A stretch of DNA of 64,000 nt. Source: Fontibacterium subtropicum (GTDB lineage: Bacteria; Pseudomonadota; Alphaproteobacteria; Pelagibacterales; Pelagibacteraceae). Numbering within the stretch: position 1 is the first letter of the stretch; each line of letters opens with the position of its first letter. The translations under genes and the position numbers were made by a program. This document shows positions 1-9,260 of this stretch, piece after piece. The stretch covers positions 17,295-81,294 of the forward strand of contig CBDDXD010000004.1 of the NCBI GenBank assembly GCA_965235415.1, in the 5' to 3' direction. The notes beneath the pieces were generated by a model. That model ran no database searches, had not been told where the DNA came from, and saw nothing but the letters and a program-made list of their open reading frames with translations.

Positions 1-599
1 ATCCCTTAAAGTTTTACATATCAGTTGGAAATGAAAGGGTTGCACAATCAAGATTATCATCAATTATTAATGCTAAGATTAGAGGTGTATTAGGTAAAGA
101 AAATCTAGTTAATTTGATATCTACGGATAGAACAAAGTTAATGAATAAAATTACAAAGGAAGTTGCAGAAGAGGCTAAAGATTTTGGAATTAATGTAATT
201 GATGTTCGCATCAGAAGAGCGGATCTTCCAAGTGCCAATAGTGAAGCTATTTTTAAAAGAATGCAAACAGAGAGAACTCGTGAAGCAAAAGAATTTAGAG
301 CAGAAGGTTTTGAACTTGGACAAACAATTAAATCTAAAGCAGATAAAGAAGTAGCAATCATTTTAGCAGAAGCTAGAAAAACTGCTCAAATTTTAAGAGG
401 AGAGGGGGACGGCTTAAGAAATAAAATATTTGCCGAAGCATTTGGAAGAGATCCTGAATTTTTTAGTTTTTATAGAGCTATGCAGTCGTATGAAAAATCT
501 TTAATAAGTGGAAGCGAGACTTCATTAGTATTATCACCTGATAGTGAATTTTTTAGATATTTTGGTGAGTCAGGTTTAAATAAAATTTTAAAGAAATAA
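1..599 (+). CDS. hflC: HflC, regulator of FtsH protease (5' end outside window)
   Basis: This is the C-terminal part of the SPFH/band-7 protein HflC; the open frame runs in from base 3 without a start, so the gene begins upstream. The visible 198 residues carry the end of the SPFH domain (VGNERVAQSRLSSIINAKIRG, broken here only by length limits), the long charged helix rich in Glu/Ala/Arg, and the typical tail SLVLSPDSEFFRYF. HflC with HflK forms a large membrane cage around FtsH and restrains its proteolysis; ftsH itself lies at 31401 in this window. The stop codon overlaps the next start by one base (TAATG). HflK should lie immediately upstream. Identity is very likely from the tail motif and the neighbours. 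Confidence 0.9.
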   Translation, partial: PLKFYISVGNERVAQSRLSSIINAKIRGVLGKENLVNLISTDRTKLMNKITKEVAEEAKDFGINVIDVRIRRADLPSANSEAIFKRMQTERTREAKEFRAEGFELGQTIKSKADKEVAIILAEARKTAQILRGEGDGLRNKIFAEAFGRDPEFFSFYRAMQSYEKSLISGSETSLVLSPDSEFFRYFGESGLNKILKK

Positions 600-790
600 T
601 GAATGAGATATTTACAGCAATCGGATTATTGCTGTTTATAGAGGGTCTGCTTTATACAATTTTTCCAGGAAGTATGAAAAAAATGTTAAATTCTATGAAA
701 GATTTATCAGAGCAAAAATTAAGATTTGGTGGGCTTATTTTTGCCATTATAGGATTTATAATAATAGCTTATATAAAGAAATTTCAATGA
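599..790 (+). CDS. DUF2065 small membrane protein
   Basis: A 63-residue protein with two hydrophobic segments (about residues 5-22 and 43-60) separated by a short basic loop (GSMKKMLNSMKDLSEQK). This is the shape of the DUF2065 family, regularly found directly after hflC and before a DegP-type protease in Proteobacteria. Function is unknown; position suggests a role in inner-membrane protein quality control with HflKC and DegP. It overlaps hflC by one base and degP by four (ATGA), so the three are almost certainly translated from one mRNA. Confidence 0.75.
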   Translation: MNEIFTAIGLLLFIEGLLYTIFPGSMKKMLNSMKDLSEQKLRFGGLIFAIIGFIIIAYIKKFQ

Positions 791-2214
791 AAAATTTAAA
801 AAAATTTTTACTAGTTATATTTTGTAATATTTTATTAATTACAAATTTAAATTCAAAAGAAGTTCCAGATTCATTTGCAGATCTAGTTGAAAAATTAATT
901 CCATCGGTTGTGAATATTTCTGCGACAAGAGTTATAGAAACAAGATCGCAAAATCCATTTCCTTTTCAGTTTCCTCCAGGACATCCTTTTGAAGATTTAT
1001 TCAAAGATTTTGATCGAGGCGGAAGTCCACAAAAAAGAAAAACTCAATCTTTAGGATCTGGATTTATAATCGATAAAGAAGGAATTATAATTACTAATAA
1101 TCATGTTATTCAAAGTGCCGAAGGTATTTTTGTAAAATTAACCAACGGCAAAGAATATGAAGCAAAAGTTTTAGGAACAGATCCAACGAGTGATATTGCG
1201 GTTATTAAAATTAATACCAAAGATAATTTAAAAGCTGTTCCATTTGCAGATTCAGATAAAGCTAGAGTTGGAGATTGGGTTATTGCAATTGGAAATCCCT
1301 TTGGATTAGGGGGTACGGTTACTGCTGGAATTATATCTGCAAGAAATAGAGATATAAGTCTTGGAAAGTATGATGATTTTATTCAAACAGACGCACCTAT
1401 AAATCAAGGAAACTCTGGAGGACCATTATTTAATATTAAAGGTGAAGTTGTTGGAATTAACAGTGCGATACTTTCTAATTCTGGTGGATCAGTTGGGATT
1501 GGTTTTGCAATACCTGCAAATTTTGCAAAAAATGTTGTTCAACAAATTACACAATATGGAGAAATCAAAAGAGGATATATTGGAGTTAGAATTCAGGATG
1601 TTACAAAAGAAATTGCTGACAGTTTAGGATTAAAAACTCAAGAAGGAGCATTAGTTTCTAGCGCTACAACAGGAGGACCAGCAGATAAAGCTGGGATAGA
1701 AGCTGGCGATGTCATACTTGAGTTTAATAATATTAAAGTTGATAACATGAGAAAGTTACCCAAAATTGTAGCAGAAACTCCTATAGGAAAAAGTGTTGAG
1801 GTTAAAGTTTGGAGAAATAAAAAAATATTAACTAAAAATATTACTGTTACAAGACTTGAAGAAACAAGCGAATATAAAAGTGAAAATAATAAGCAGTCAT
1901 TAAATCCTGTAGTGACTATAAAAGAACTCGGCATAAAAATTAGAAATATAAATAATCAAGACATTGAAAAAAGATCTAATCTTAAAGATAAAAGAGGAGT
2001 TTATATTTTAGAAATTAGTAATGATAGTCCTTTGGCTTTATTACCAGTGCAAGAGGGTGAAATTATAATAGCAGTAGCCAATACTCCCGTAAGTAATGTT
2101 AAAAATTTTGAGGATCAATTTAAAAAAGAGCTTAAAAAGAACACAAATTCGGTTCTACTAACGATCTTAGATAGCAATAATCAAAGTAAATTTATTGGAG
2201 TAAAAATTAAATAA
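787..2214 (+). CDS. degP: DegP/HtrA-type periplasmic serine protease
   Basis: A 475-residue periplasmic serine endoprotease of the HtrA family, which degrades or refolds misfolded envelope proteins. Residues 1-23 are a signal peptide. The trypsin-like domain (about 35-245) shows the full catalytic triad: His106 in TNNHVI, Asp136 in SDIAVI and Ser210 in GNSGGPL. Two PDZ domains follow (about 255-345 and 385-470); the second is degenerate. The length matches the family. The start overlaps the DUF2065 stop as ATGA. A sigma-32 or envelope-stress promoter would be expected upstream of hflK rather than here, since no intergenic space exists. Confidence 0.93.
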   Translation: MKNLKKFLLVIFCNILLITNLNSKEVPDSFADLVEKLIPSVVNISATRVIETRSQNPFPFQFPPGHPFEDLFKDFDRGGSPQKRKTQSLGSGFIIDKEGIIITNNHVIQSAEGIFVKLTNGKEYEAKVLGTDPTSDIAVIKINTKDNLKAVPFADSDKARVGDWVIAIGNPFGLGGTVTAGIISARNRDISLGKYDDFIQTDAPINQGNSGGPLFNIKGEVVGINSAILSNSGGSVGIGFAIPANFAKNVVQQITQYGEIKRGYIGVRIQDVTKEIADSLGLKTQEGALVSSATTGGPADKAGIEAGDVILEFNNIKVDNMRKLPKIVAETPIGKSVEVKVWRNKKILTKNITVTRLEETSEYKSENNKQSLNPVVTIKELGIKIRNINNQDIEKRSNLKDKRGVYILEISNDSPLALLPVQEGEIIIAVANTPVSNVKNFEDQFKKELKKNTNSVLLTILDSNNQSKFIGVKIK

Positions 2215-2225
2215 GATTTTTACCC

Positions 2226-3140
2226 ATGCAAAAAGTTATTCTTATCGCAGGACCTACCGGTTCTGGTAAATCTAAAATTGCTTTAAAACTCGCTAAAAAA
2301 ATAAATGGTGAAATTATTAATGCTGATAGCATGCAAGTTTATAAAGAAATTAAAATTTTATCAGCCAGGCCAGAAAATTATTTTAATATTGCCCATTATC
2401 TTTATGGAAGTATTTCTGTAAAAAAAAATTTTTCTGCTGGGGAGTGGTTAAAAAAAGTTAAATTAAATTTAAAAAAAATTATAAATAAGAAAAAACAGCC
2501 AATTATTGTCGGTGGAACAGGATTGTATTTTAAATTATTAATCGAAGGCATTTCTAATATTCCAAAAATTCCAGATTCAATTAGAGAAAAAGCGAGAAGA
2601 TTAAATGCTAAATTAGGAAATGATAAGTTTTATGATTTACTCATAAAATTAGATCCTTTAGTTCAAAATAAGATAAAAAAAAATGATACACATAGACTAA
2701 TACGAGCCTATGAAGTTATGGCTTTCACTAAAAAATCGTTATTTAATTGGCAGAAAAAAAATAAAAATTATTTTAGTAATTGTGAATTTATAAAAATATA
2801 TATTAATCCTGAAAATACTTTTTTACAAAAAATACTTAGACTTCGCTTAAAAAAAATGTTTGAACTTGGCGCAGTTGATGAGGTTAAAAAATTTTTAAGA
2901 TTAAAAATAAATTCAAGTTTACCTGCTAATAAAATTTTGGGAATTGATGAAATTAAGAAATATTTAGATAAAAAAATTACATTAGAGCAATCTTTTGAAG
3001 AAACTTTTGTAAGAACAAGAAGATATGTTAAAAGACAAAGAACTTGGTTTAGAGGGCACATGAAGGACTGGACAAGTATTTTTAACACTAATTCTGATAT
3101 TTTGACTAAAAAAATTATAAATTTAGTTACTTCATCTTGA
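2226..3140 (+). CDS. miaA: tRNA dimethylallyltransferase MiaA
   Basis: MiaA transfers a dimethylallyl group from DMAPP to the N6 of A37 in tRNAs reading codons that start with U. The 304-residue protein has the P-loop GPTGSGKS at 9-16, the substrate motif INADSMQVYKEIKILSA near 33-50, GGTGLYF near 97-103 and the C-terminal RTRRYVKRQRTWFRG tRNA-binding segment. Length is normal. It sits 11 bases after degP and 45 bases before ilvB; the degP-miaA-ilv order is familiar in SAR11-type genomes. The composition is extremely A-rich, with many AAA lysine codons. Confidence 0.95.
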   Translation: MQKVILIAGPTGSGKSKIALKLAKKINGEIINADSMQVYKEIKILSARPENYFNIAHYLYGSISVKKNFSAGEWLKKVKLNLKKIINKKKQPIIVGGTGLYFKLLIEGISNIPKIPDSIREKARRLNAKLGNDKFYDLLIKLDPLVQNKIKKNDTHRLIRAYEVMAFTKKSLFNWQKKNKNYFSNCEFIKIYINPENTFLQKILRLRLKKMFELGAVDEVKKFLRLKINSSLPANKILGIDEIKKYLDKKITLEQSFEETFVRTRRYVKRQRTWFRGHMKDWTSIFNTNSDILTKKIINLVTSS

Positions 3141-3185
3141 CCGTTAAATTAACTAGTTTACATTGATTTTTTTCGAAAAATTTAT

Positions 3186-4949
3186 ATGTCACAAATAACT
3201 GGAGCGGAAATTGTATTTAAAGCTTTTGCCGATCATGGCGTTGAATATATTTTTGGTTATCCAGGGGGTGCTATTCTTCCATTATACGATGAATTAAAAA
3301 ATCATAAAAAAATTAAACATATTCTTGTCAGACACGAGCAAGGAGCAGGACATGCAGCAGAGGGTTATGCAAGATCATCAGGTAAGCCCGGAGTTGTTTT
3401 GGTTACTTCAGGTCCAGGCGCAACAAATATGGTGACAGCATTAACAGATGCTTACATGGACTCAATCCCATTAGTTTGTGTCACTGGTCAAGTTCCAACT
3501 CATTTGATTGGAACAGATGCATTTCAAGAATGTGATACGACAGGTATTACAAGACCGTGCACTAAACATAATTGGTTGGTAAAAAATATCAAAGATCTTC
3601 CAATTATTATGCATAAAGCATTTCATATCGCAACAAGCGGACGTCCAGGACCAGTTTTAGTTGATATTCCTAAAGATATTCAATTTCAAAAAACAGAATA
3701 TGTAAAAAAAGAAGATGTAATTCAAAAAATTAATAAAGTTGTAAATGAGATTGACTCTTCTGAATTAGATAAAATTATCGATTTAATTTATAAATCAAAA
3801 AAACCAATTATTTATTCTGGTGGAGGAGTTGTAAATTCTGGAGATAAAGCTTCAGTTCTTCTCCAAGATTTAGTTCGTTTGACTGGATTTCCAATCACCT
3901 CAACATTGCAAGGATTAGGAGCTTTTCCAGGAGATGATCAACAATTTCTTGGAATGTTAGGAATGCATGGGACATACGAAGCGAATAATGCCATGCATGA
4001 TTGTGATCTAATGATAAATATTGGAGCTCGTTTTGATGATCGTATTACAGGAAAAATAGATAAATTTTCACCAGGATCAAAAAAAATTCATATTGATATT
4101 GATCCATCTTCTATAAATAAAATTATAAAAGTTGATCATGCAGTTGTAGGTGATGTTGAAAATGTTTTAAATAAACTAATTACAGTTTTTAAAAAAAAAT
4201 ATCCAAATTTTAAAAATTCAAATAAAGAAAACATCAGTGAATGGTGGAAGCAGATTAATAAATGGAAAGAAAAAAATTGTTTATCATTCGTTCAAGAAAA
4301 AAAGACAATTAAGCCACAATATGCAATTAAAAGATTATATGAACTAACAAAAGATCAGGATACTTTTATCACAACTGAAGTTGGTCAGCATCAAATGTGG
4401 GCTGCTCAATATTATAAATTTAAAAAACCAAAAAGATGGATGACTTCAGGTGGTCTAGGCACAATGGGCTTTGGTCTTCCAGCGGCAATTGGAGTGCAAT
4501 TAGCAAATCCAGGAAAGTTAGTGGTTGATGTTGCGGGAGAAGCTTCGATCTTAATGAATATTCAAGAATTATCCACTGCAGTTCAATACAAATTACCTGT
4601 AAAAATATTTATAATAAATAATCAATACATGGGTATGGTGAGACAGTGGCAAGAATTGCTTCATGAAAAGAATTATGCAGAAAGTTATACAGCAGCATTA
4701 CCAGATTTTGTAAAACTTGCAGAAGCATATGGAGCAACTGGAATTAGAGCTACAAAACCAGAGGAGCTAGACCTAAAAATTAAAGAAATGATTAAATCAG
4801 ATAAACCAGTACTTTTTGATTGTGTTGTAGATAAAATTGAAAATTGCTTTCCAATGATACCTTCTGGAAAGGCCCACAATGAAATGATTTTAAATCCAGA
4901 AGATGAAAAAGAGAATAAAATATCTAAAGCAGGGAAAGTCTTAGTATGA
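3186..4949 (+). CDS. ilvB: Acetolactate synthase large subunit
   Basis: The catalytic, ThDP-dependent subunit of acetohydroxyacid synthase, which condenses pyruvate with pyruvate or 2-oxobutyrate in the first common step of valine, leucine and isoleucine synthesis. The 587 residues contain the three ThDP-fold domains. The catalytic glutamate is Glu51 in RHEQGAGHAAEG, and the FAD-type middle domain spans about 190-330. The ThDP/Mg motif is written GEAS (Glu452) rather than the usual GDGS/GDAS, with the partner Asn in IINNQYMG at 478-479. The 3' end overlaps ilvN by four bases, so the two subunits should be co-translated. Confidence 0.95.
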   Translation: MSQITGAEIVFKAFADHGVEYIFGYPGGAILPLYDELKNHKKIKHILVRHEQGAGHAAEGYARSSGKPGVVLVTSGPGATNMVTALTDAYMDSIPLVCVTGQVPTHLIGTDAFQECDTTGITRPCTKHNWLVKNIKDLPIIMHKAFHIATSGRPGPVLVDIPKDIQFQKTEYVKKEDVIQKINKVVNEIDSSELDKIIDLIYKSKKPIIYSGGGVVNSGDKASVLLQDLVRLTGFPITSTLQGLGAFPGDDQQFLGMLGMHGTYEANNAMHDCDLMINIGARFDDRITGKIDKFSPGSKKIHIDIDPSSINKIIKVDHAVVGDVENVLNKLITVFKKKYPNFKNSNKENISEWWKQINKWKEKNCLSFVQEKKTIKPQYAIKRLYELTKDQDTFITTEVGQHQMWAAQYYKFKKPKRWMTSGGLGTMGFGLPAAIGVQLANPGKLVVDVAGEASILMNIQELSTAVQYKLPVKIFIINNQYMGMVRQWQELLHEKNYAESYTAALPDFVKLAEAYGATGIRATKPEELDLKIKEMIKSDKPVLFDCVVDKIENCFPMIPSGKAHNEMILNPEDEKENKISKAGKVLV

Positions 4950-5512
4950 AAAAACCACTATCAGCATATCCAGATTCTGAAAAAAATGAACAACTAGAAA
5001 GACATATCATGGTTGTTTGGGTTGATAATGAGGCCGGGGTATTGGCTAGAGTTTCAGGTTTATTTTCAGGACGTGGATACAATATTGAGTCTTTAACTGT
5101 GGCTCAAGTTGATGAAGAAAAAAATATATCAAGAATTACTATTGCAACTAATGGAACAAATTCCGTAATAGAACAGATTAAAGCTCAATTGTTAAAACTA
5201 ATTCCAGTTTACAAAGTTGCCTCTTTTCCAGTTGATGACAAATCTATTTTTAGAGAACTGGCTTTAATTAAAGTTATAGCTGATAAAAAAAATCTTGAAA
5301 AAGCTAAAGAAATTTGTAATTCTCATAAGGCGCAATATCTTGATACAACAAGCACTTCTTTTATTGTAGAATTTCATTCAACAAGACGGGAAATAGATAG
5401 TTTTATTAGGGAATTAAAACCGTTTGGAATTGCAAGTGTTGCAAGAACAGGTCCTTTAGCAATGGCAAAAGGAGCAGAGATAACAGAGACTAATAAAGGA
5501 AAAGTTATATGA
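4946..5512 (+). CDS. ilvN: Acetolactate synthase regulatory small subunit
   Basis: The regulatory subunit of acetohydroxyacid synthase; it binds branched-chain amino acids through an ACT domain (about residues 20-95, with the motif NEAGVLARVSGLFSGRGYNI) and confers feedback inhibition. A second C-terminal ALS_ss domain covers about 95-170 and ends in the conserved ARTGPLAMAKG segment. At 188 residues it is the long (IlvH/IlvN) form. It is linked to ilvB and ilvC by ATGA overlaps on both sides, so the three proteins are made from one message in fixed order. Confidence 0.93.
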   Translation: MKKPLSAYPDSEKNEQLERHIMVVWVDNEAGVLARVSGLFSGRGYNIESLTVAQVDEEKNISRITIATNGTNSVIEQIKAQLLKLIPVYKVASFPVDDKSIFRELALIKVIADKKNLEKAKEICNSHKAQYLDTTSTSFIVEFHSTRREIDSFIRELKPFGIASVARTGPLAMAKGAEITETNKGKVI

Positions 5513-6528
5513 AAATTTTTTATGAAAAAGATGCTAATCAAGATTTAATTAAAAATAAAAAAGTTGCTATTTTTGGTTTTGGAAGTCAAGGACACGCACA
5601 TGCTTTAAATTTAAAAGATAGTGGAGTTAAAGAATTGGTTGTTGCTTTAAGAGAAGATTCTCCTAGCCGTAAAAAAGCAGAGGCTAGCGGATTAAAAGTT
5701 ATGTCCTTATCAGATGCTGCTGAGTGGGCTGATGTTGCAATGATTTTAACACCAGATGAATTACAATCTCAAATTTATAAAAATCACATCGAACAAAGAA
5801 TGAGACAAGGAACAACTTTAGCTTTTGCTCATGGATTGAATATTCATTTTGATCTAATTAGTGCAAGAAAAGATCTAGATGTTTTTATGATTGCTCCTAA
5901 AGGACCTGGTCATTTAGTTAGAAGTGAATTTCAAAAAGGTGGAGGAGTCCCATGTTTGATGGCAGTTCATCAAAATGGATCTGGAAAAGCAAGAGATCTC
6001 GCCTTGTCATATGCAAGTGCTATTGGAGGAGGAAAATCTGGAATAATTGAAACAACATTTAGAGAAGAGTGCGAAACAGATTTATTTGGAGAACAAGCAG
6101 TTTTGTGTGGTGGATTAGTTGAATTAATTAAAAAAGGTTATGAAACTTTAGTTGAGGCAGGATATTCACCTGAAATGGCTTACTTTGAGTGTTTGCATGA
6201 AGTAAAATTAATTGTTGATTTAATTTACGAGGGTGGAATTGCTAACATGAATTATTCAATCTCAAACACAGCTGAGTATGGAGAGTATATTTCAGGGCCA
6301 AAAATTATTGATGATAAAACTAAAGATAGAATGAAAGAAGTTTTAAAGGATATTCAATCTGGAAAATTTACTAAACTTTGGATGGATGAAAATAAAATTG
6401 GTCAAAAAAACTTTTTAAGAATGAGAAAAGAATTATCTGAGCATCCAATAGAAAAAGTTGGTGAAAAACTTAGAGCCATGATGCCTTGGATTGGAAAAAA
6501 TAAGCTCGTAGATAAGAGCAAAAATTAG
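5509..6528 (+). CDS. ilvC: Ketol-acid reductoisomerase (class I)
   Basis: IlvC isomerises and reduces acetolactate or acetohydroxybutyrate using NADPH and Mg2+. The 339-residue length marks the short class I form. Visible are the Rossmann motif GFGSQGHAHA at 23-32, His108 in the FAHG motif, and the metal ligands Asp191 and Glu195 in the segment CETDLFGEQ, followed by the knotted helical C-terminal domain. It is the last gene of the ilvBNC overlap chain; the next gene, leuA, is 106 bases away behind an inverted repeat. Confidence 0.96.
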   Translation: MKIFYEKDANQDLIKNKKVAIFGFGSQGHAHALNLKDSGVKELVVALREDSPSRKKAEASGLKVMSLSDAAEWADVAMILTPDELQSQIYKNHIEQRMRQGTTLAFAHGLNIHFDLISARKDLDVFMIAPKGPGHLVRSEFQKGGGVPCLMAVHQNGSGKARDLALSYASAIGGGKSGIIETTFREECETDLFGEQAVLCGGLVELIKKGYETLVEAGYSPEMAYFECLHEVKLIVDLIYEGGIANMNYSISNTAEYGEYISGPKIIDDKTKDRMKEVLKDIQSGKFTKLWMDENKIGQKNFLRMRKELSEHPIEKVGEKLRAMMPWIGKNKLVDKSKN

Positions 6529-6563
6529 GATTGTTTAATAAAATTAAGCTTTCTTAATAGTTT

Positions 6564-6606
6564 AAAAATCTACTAAATATTTAAAAATATTTATCAGTAG
6601 ATTTTT
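6564..6606 (+). terminator. Perfect inverted repeat between ilvC and leuA
   Basis: An 11-base arm AAAAATCTACT (6564-6574) is mirrored exactly by AGTAGATTTTT (6596-6606) with a 21-base AT-rich loop; the downstream arm ends in five T. This could be a weak intrinsic terminator or attenuator separating ilvBNC from leuA. No leader peptide rich in Leu codons is visible. The loop is long and the stem AT-rich, so its strength is uncertain. Confidence 0.4.
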
Positions 6607-6634
6607 AATTTTAGCTAAATTAAGTTTATAAAAT

Positions 6635-8194
6635 ATGGCAAAAACTAATAATCAAATCATCATTTTTGACACAACATTAAGAGATGGAGAACAATCTCCA
6701 GGTGCTTCAATGAGTCTTGAAGAAAAAATTCAAATTGCAAAAGCATTTGAAGATTTGGGAGTTGATGTCATGGAAGCTGGATTTCCAGCTGCATCTAATG
6801 GTGATTTTGAAGCCGTATCAGAAATTGCAAAGATTTTAAAAAAAACTATTCCTTGTGGATTAGCTCGAGCAGTTAAAGCGGACATTGAAAAGTGTAAAGT
6901 TGCATTAAAGCATGCAAAACGGTTTAGAATTCATACGTTTCTTTCAACCAGTCCTTTGCATATGAAACATAAATTAAAAAAAACTCCTAAGGAAGTATTA
7001 GAGTTAATTAAAGACAGCGTTTCTTTAGCCAGAAGGTTTACAGATGATGTTGAATGGTCGCCAGAAGATGGCACTAGAACTACACCAGATTTTTTGTGCA
7101 AAACAGTAGAACTTGCAATTAAATGTGGAGCTAGAACAATTAATATTCCAGATACGGTTGGTTATACGATTCCTGATGAATACTATAAAACAATTAAATT
7201 ATTATTTGATAAGGTTCCAAATATAGACAAGGCAATAGTTTCAACACATTGTCATAATGATTTAGGACTTGCGGTTGCAAATTCTTTAGCTGGAGTCAAG
7301 GCTGGAGCAAGACAAATCGAATGCACTATTAACGGTATTGGCGAGAGAGCTGGAAATGCTGCCTTAGAAGAAATTGTAATGGCAATGAAAACACGAAGTG
7401 ACTTGATGCCATATAAAACAAATATTAATACTAAAAAGATTAGCACCTGTTCGAAATTAGTTTCAAATGTAACGGGTTTTCCAGTTCAATTTAATAAAGC
7501 CATTGTTGGAAAAAATGCTTTTGCACACGAGTCAGGCATTCATCAAGATGGAATGTTAAAGAATAAAAAAACTTACGAAATTATGACTCCAGAAAGCGTT
7601 GGTGTTACCAAATCTTCTTTAGTTATGGGAAAACATTCTGGAAGAAATGCATTCAAAGATAAAGCTGCAGAATTAGGTTATCCAGATTTAACTGATGAAT
7701 TAATAAATAATACTTTTGCAAAATTTAAGGACCTAGCTGATAAAAAAAAACACGTTTTTGATGAGGATATTATAGCCTTAATCGATGATGATTTAATGAA
7801 GCATAATAATGCTATCAGTTTATCTTCGTTAGAAGTAATTGCCGGAACTAAGGGACCACAAAAAGCGAAAATTGAACTTATGATCTATGATGAGATAAAA
7901 AAAACAGAATCTGAAGGAGATGGACCTGTAGATGCAATATTTAAAGCAATAAAAAAAATCTACCCTCATAATGTTAATCTTCAGCTTTACCAAGTGCAGG
8001 CTGTAACAGAAGGTACTGATGCGCAAGCAACCGTGAGTGTAAGAATTGAGGAAAAAGGCAAGATTTCAGTGGGTCAAGCTGCTGATACGGATACACTTGT
8101 TGCTTCGGCAAAAGCGTATATAAACGCACTAAATAAATTAATTATTAAGAGAAAAAGAACAGCGCCAAGCTCAGACTTGAGTGCCTCTGCTTAA
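6635..8194 (+). CDS. leuA: 2-isopropylmalate synthase
   Basis: LeuA condenses acetyl-CoA with 2-oxoisovalerate, the first committed step of leucine synthesis. The 519-residue protein has the DRE-TIM motif DTTLRDGEQSPG at 12-23, the metal-binding His205-x-His207 in STHCHNDLG, NGIGERAGN near 231-239, and HESGIHQDG near 302. The C-terminal LeuA dimer domain (about 395-505), which binds leucine for feedback inhibition, is intact. This is the long bacterial LeuA type. It uses its own upstream region of about 100 bases and is followed 15 bases later by mreB. Confidence 0.95.
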   Translation: MAKTNNQIIIFDTTLRDGEQSPGASMSLEEKIQIAKAFEDLGVDVMEAGFPAASNGDFEAVSEIAKILKKTIPCGLARAVKADIEKCKVALKHAKRFRIHTFLSTSPLHMKHKLKKTPKEVLELIKDSVSLARRFTDDVEWSPEDGTRTTPDFLCKTVELAIKCGARTINIPDTVGYTIPDEYYKTIKLLFDKVPNIDKAIVSTHCHNDLGLAVANSLAGVKAGARQIECTINGIGERAGNAALEEIVMAMKTRSDLMPYKTNINTKKISTCSKLVSNVTGFPVQFNKAIVGKNAFAHESGIHQDGMLKNKKTYEIMTPESVGVTKSSLVMGKHSGRNAFKDKAAELGYPDLTDELINNTFAKFKDLADKKKHVFDEDIIALIDDDLMKHNNAISLSSLEVIAGTKGPQKAKIELMIYDEIKKTESEGDGPVDAIFKAIKKIYPHNVNLQLYQVQAVTEGTDAQATVSVRIEEKGKISVGQAADTDTLVASAKAYINALNKLIIKRKRTAPSSDLSASA

Positions 8195-8209
8195 TTTAGA
8201 AAGAAAAAA

Positions 8210-9241
8210 ATGTTTGATAAATTATTTGGATTTTGGTCGACAGATATGGCGATCGATTTAGGAACAGCAAATACTTTAGTTTATGTTCGTGGAAAAGGAA
8301 TTGTCTTAAATGAGCCGTCCGTTGTTGCAGTGATATCTAGAAATGGAAGAAATGAAGTTTTAGCAGTTGGTGAAGAAGCAAAACAAATGTTAGGACGTAC
8401 ACCTGGAAATATTACAGCGATAAGACCTATGAAAGATGGTGTGATAGCAGATTTCATAGTCACAGAAGAAATGATCAAACATTTTATTAGAAAAATCCAC
8501 AAACGAAATGCTTTTGCAAACCCAAGAATTATTATTTGCGTTCCAACCGGATCAACTCCAGTTGAAAGAAGAGCTATTCAAGAAGCTGGTTATGCGGCCG
8601 GAGCAAGGAAAGTACAACTTATAGAAGAACCAGTCGCAGCAGCAATTGGAGCTGGACTTCCAATTTCAGAACCACAAGCATCTATGATTGTTGATATTGG
8701 CGGAGGAACTACCGAAATTGCAGTGATGTCTTTAGGCGGAATTGTTTATTCTCATTCTTTGAGAATTGCAGGAGATGCAATGGACAATGCAATTATTAAT
8801 TTTATGAAAAAAAAGTTTAACTTATTAATTGGAGATTCAACGGCAGAGAGAATCAAAAAAGAAATAGGATCTGCTATTCCAACAGGTTCTGAAAAAACTT
8901 TTTTAATGAAAGGGAGAGATATTAGAACTGGAACTCCTAAAGAAGTTATTTTAACAGAAAAAGATACTGCGGAGGCTTTAGAAGGAGTTGTAAGTCAAAT
9001 TATTAATGCAGTGAAACATGCTTTAGAAAATACTCCACCAGAATTGTCCTCAGATTTGGTTGATTCTGGAATGGTATTAGCAGGTGGAGGCGCATATTTA
9101 AAAAATTTAGACAAACTTATTAAAAAAGAAACAGGATTACCAGTTACTGTGGCAGAGGATGCATTATCATGTGTTGCAATTGGAACTGGAAAAGCTTTAG
9201 AGCAAGAAGGAATATTTTCTTCTATGCTAACTTCATATTAA
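8210..9241 (+). CDS. mreB: Rod shape-determining actin homologue MreB
   Basis: MreB is the bacterial actin that organises the elongation machinery of the cell wall beneath the inner membrane. The 343-residue protein shows the actin-fold nucleotide motifs: phosphate-1 DLGTANTLVYVRGKGI near 17-32, phosphate-2 DIGGGTTEIAVMS near 161-173 and the adenosine motif LAGGGAYLKNLD near 286-297. Length is standard. It is followed by mreC and mreD in the usual order, but the penicillin-binding protein and RodA genes that often complete this cluster are absent here. Confidence 0.96.
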   Translation: MFDKLFGFWSTDMAIDLGTANTLVYVRGKGIVLNEPSVVAVISRNGRNEVLAVGEEAKQMLGRTPGNITAIRPMKDGVIADFIVTEEMIKHFIRKIHKRNAFANPRIIICVPTGSTPVERRAIQEAGYAAGARKVQLIEEPVAAAIGAGLPISEPQASMIVDIGGGTTEIAVMSLGGIVYSHSLRIAGDAMDNAIINFMKKKFNLLIGDSTAERIKKEIGSAIPTGSEKTFLMKGRDIRTGTPKEVILTEKDTAEALEGVVSQIINAVKHALENTPPELSSDLVDSGMVLAGGGAYLKNLDKLIKKETGLPVTVAEDALSCVAIGTGKALEQEGIFSSMLTSY

Positions 9242-9260
9242 AAAGTTATATTAATCTAAT

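Noticed and set aside
14..361. Minus-strand open frame over hflC
   Set aside because: Antisense shadow of a conserved gene; it has no recognisable motif and no upstream signal.
3141..3185. Attenuator or riboswitch before ilvB
   Set aside because: The gap is only 45 bases, with a short AT-only inverted repeat and no leader peptide.
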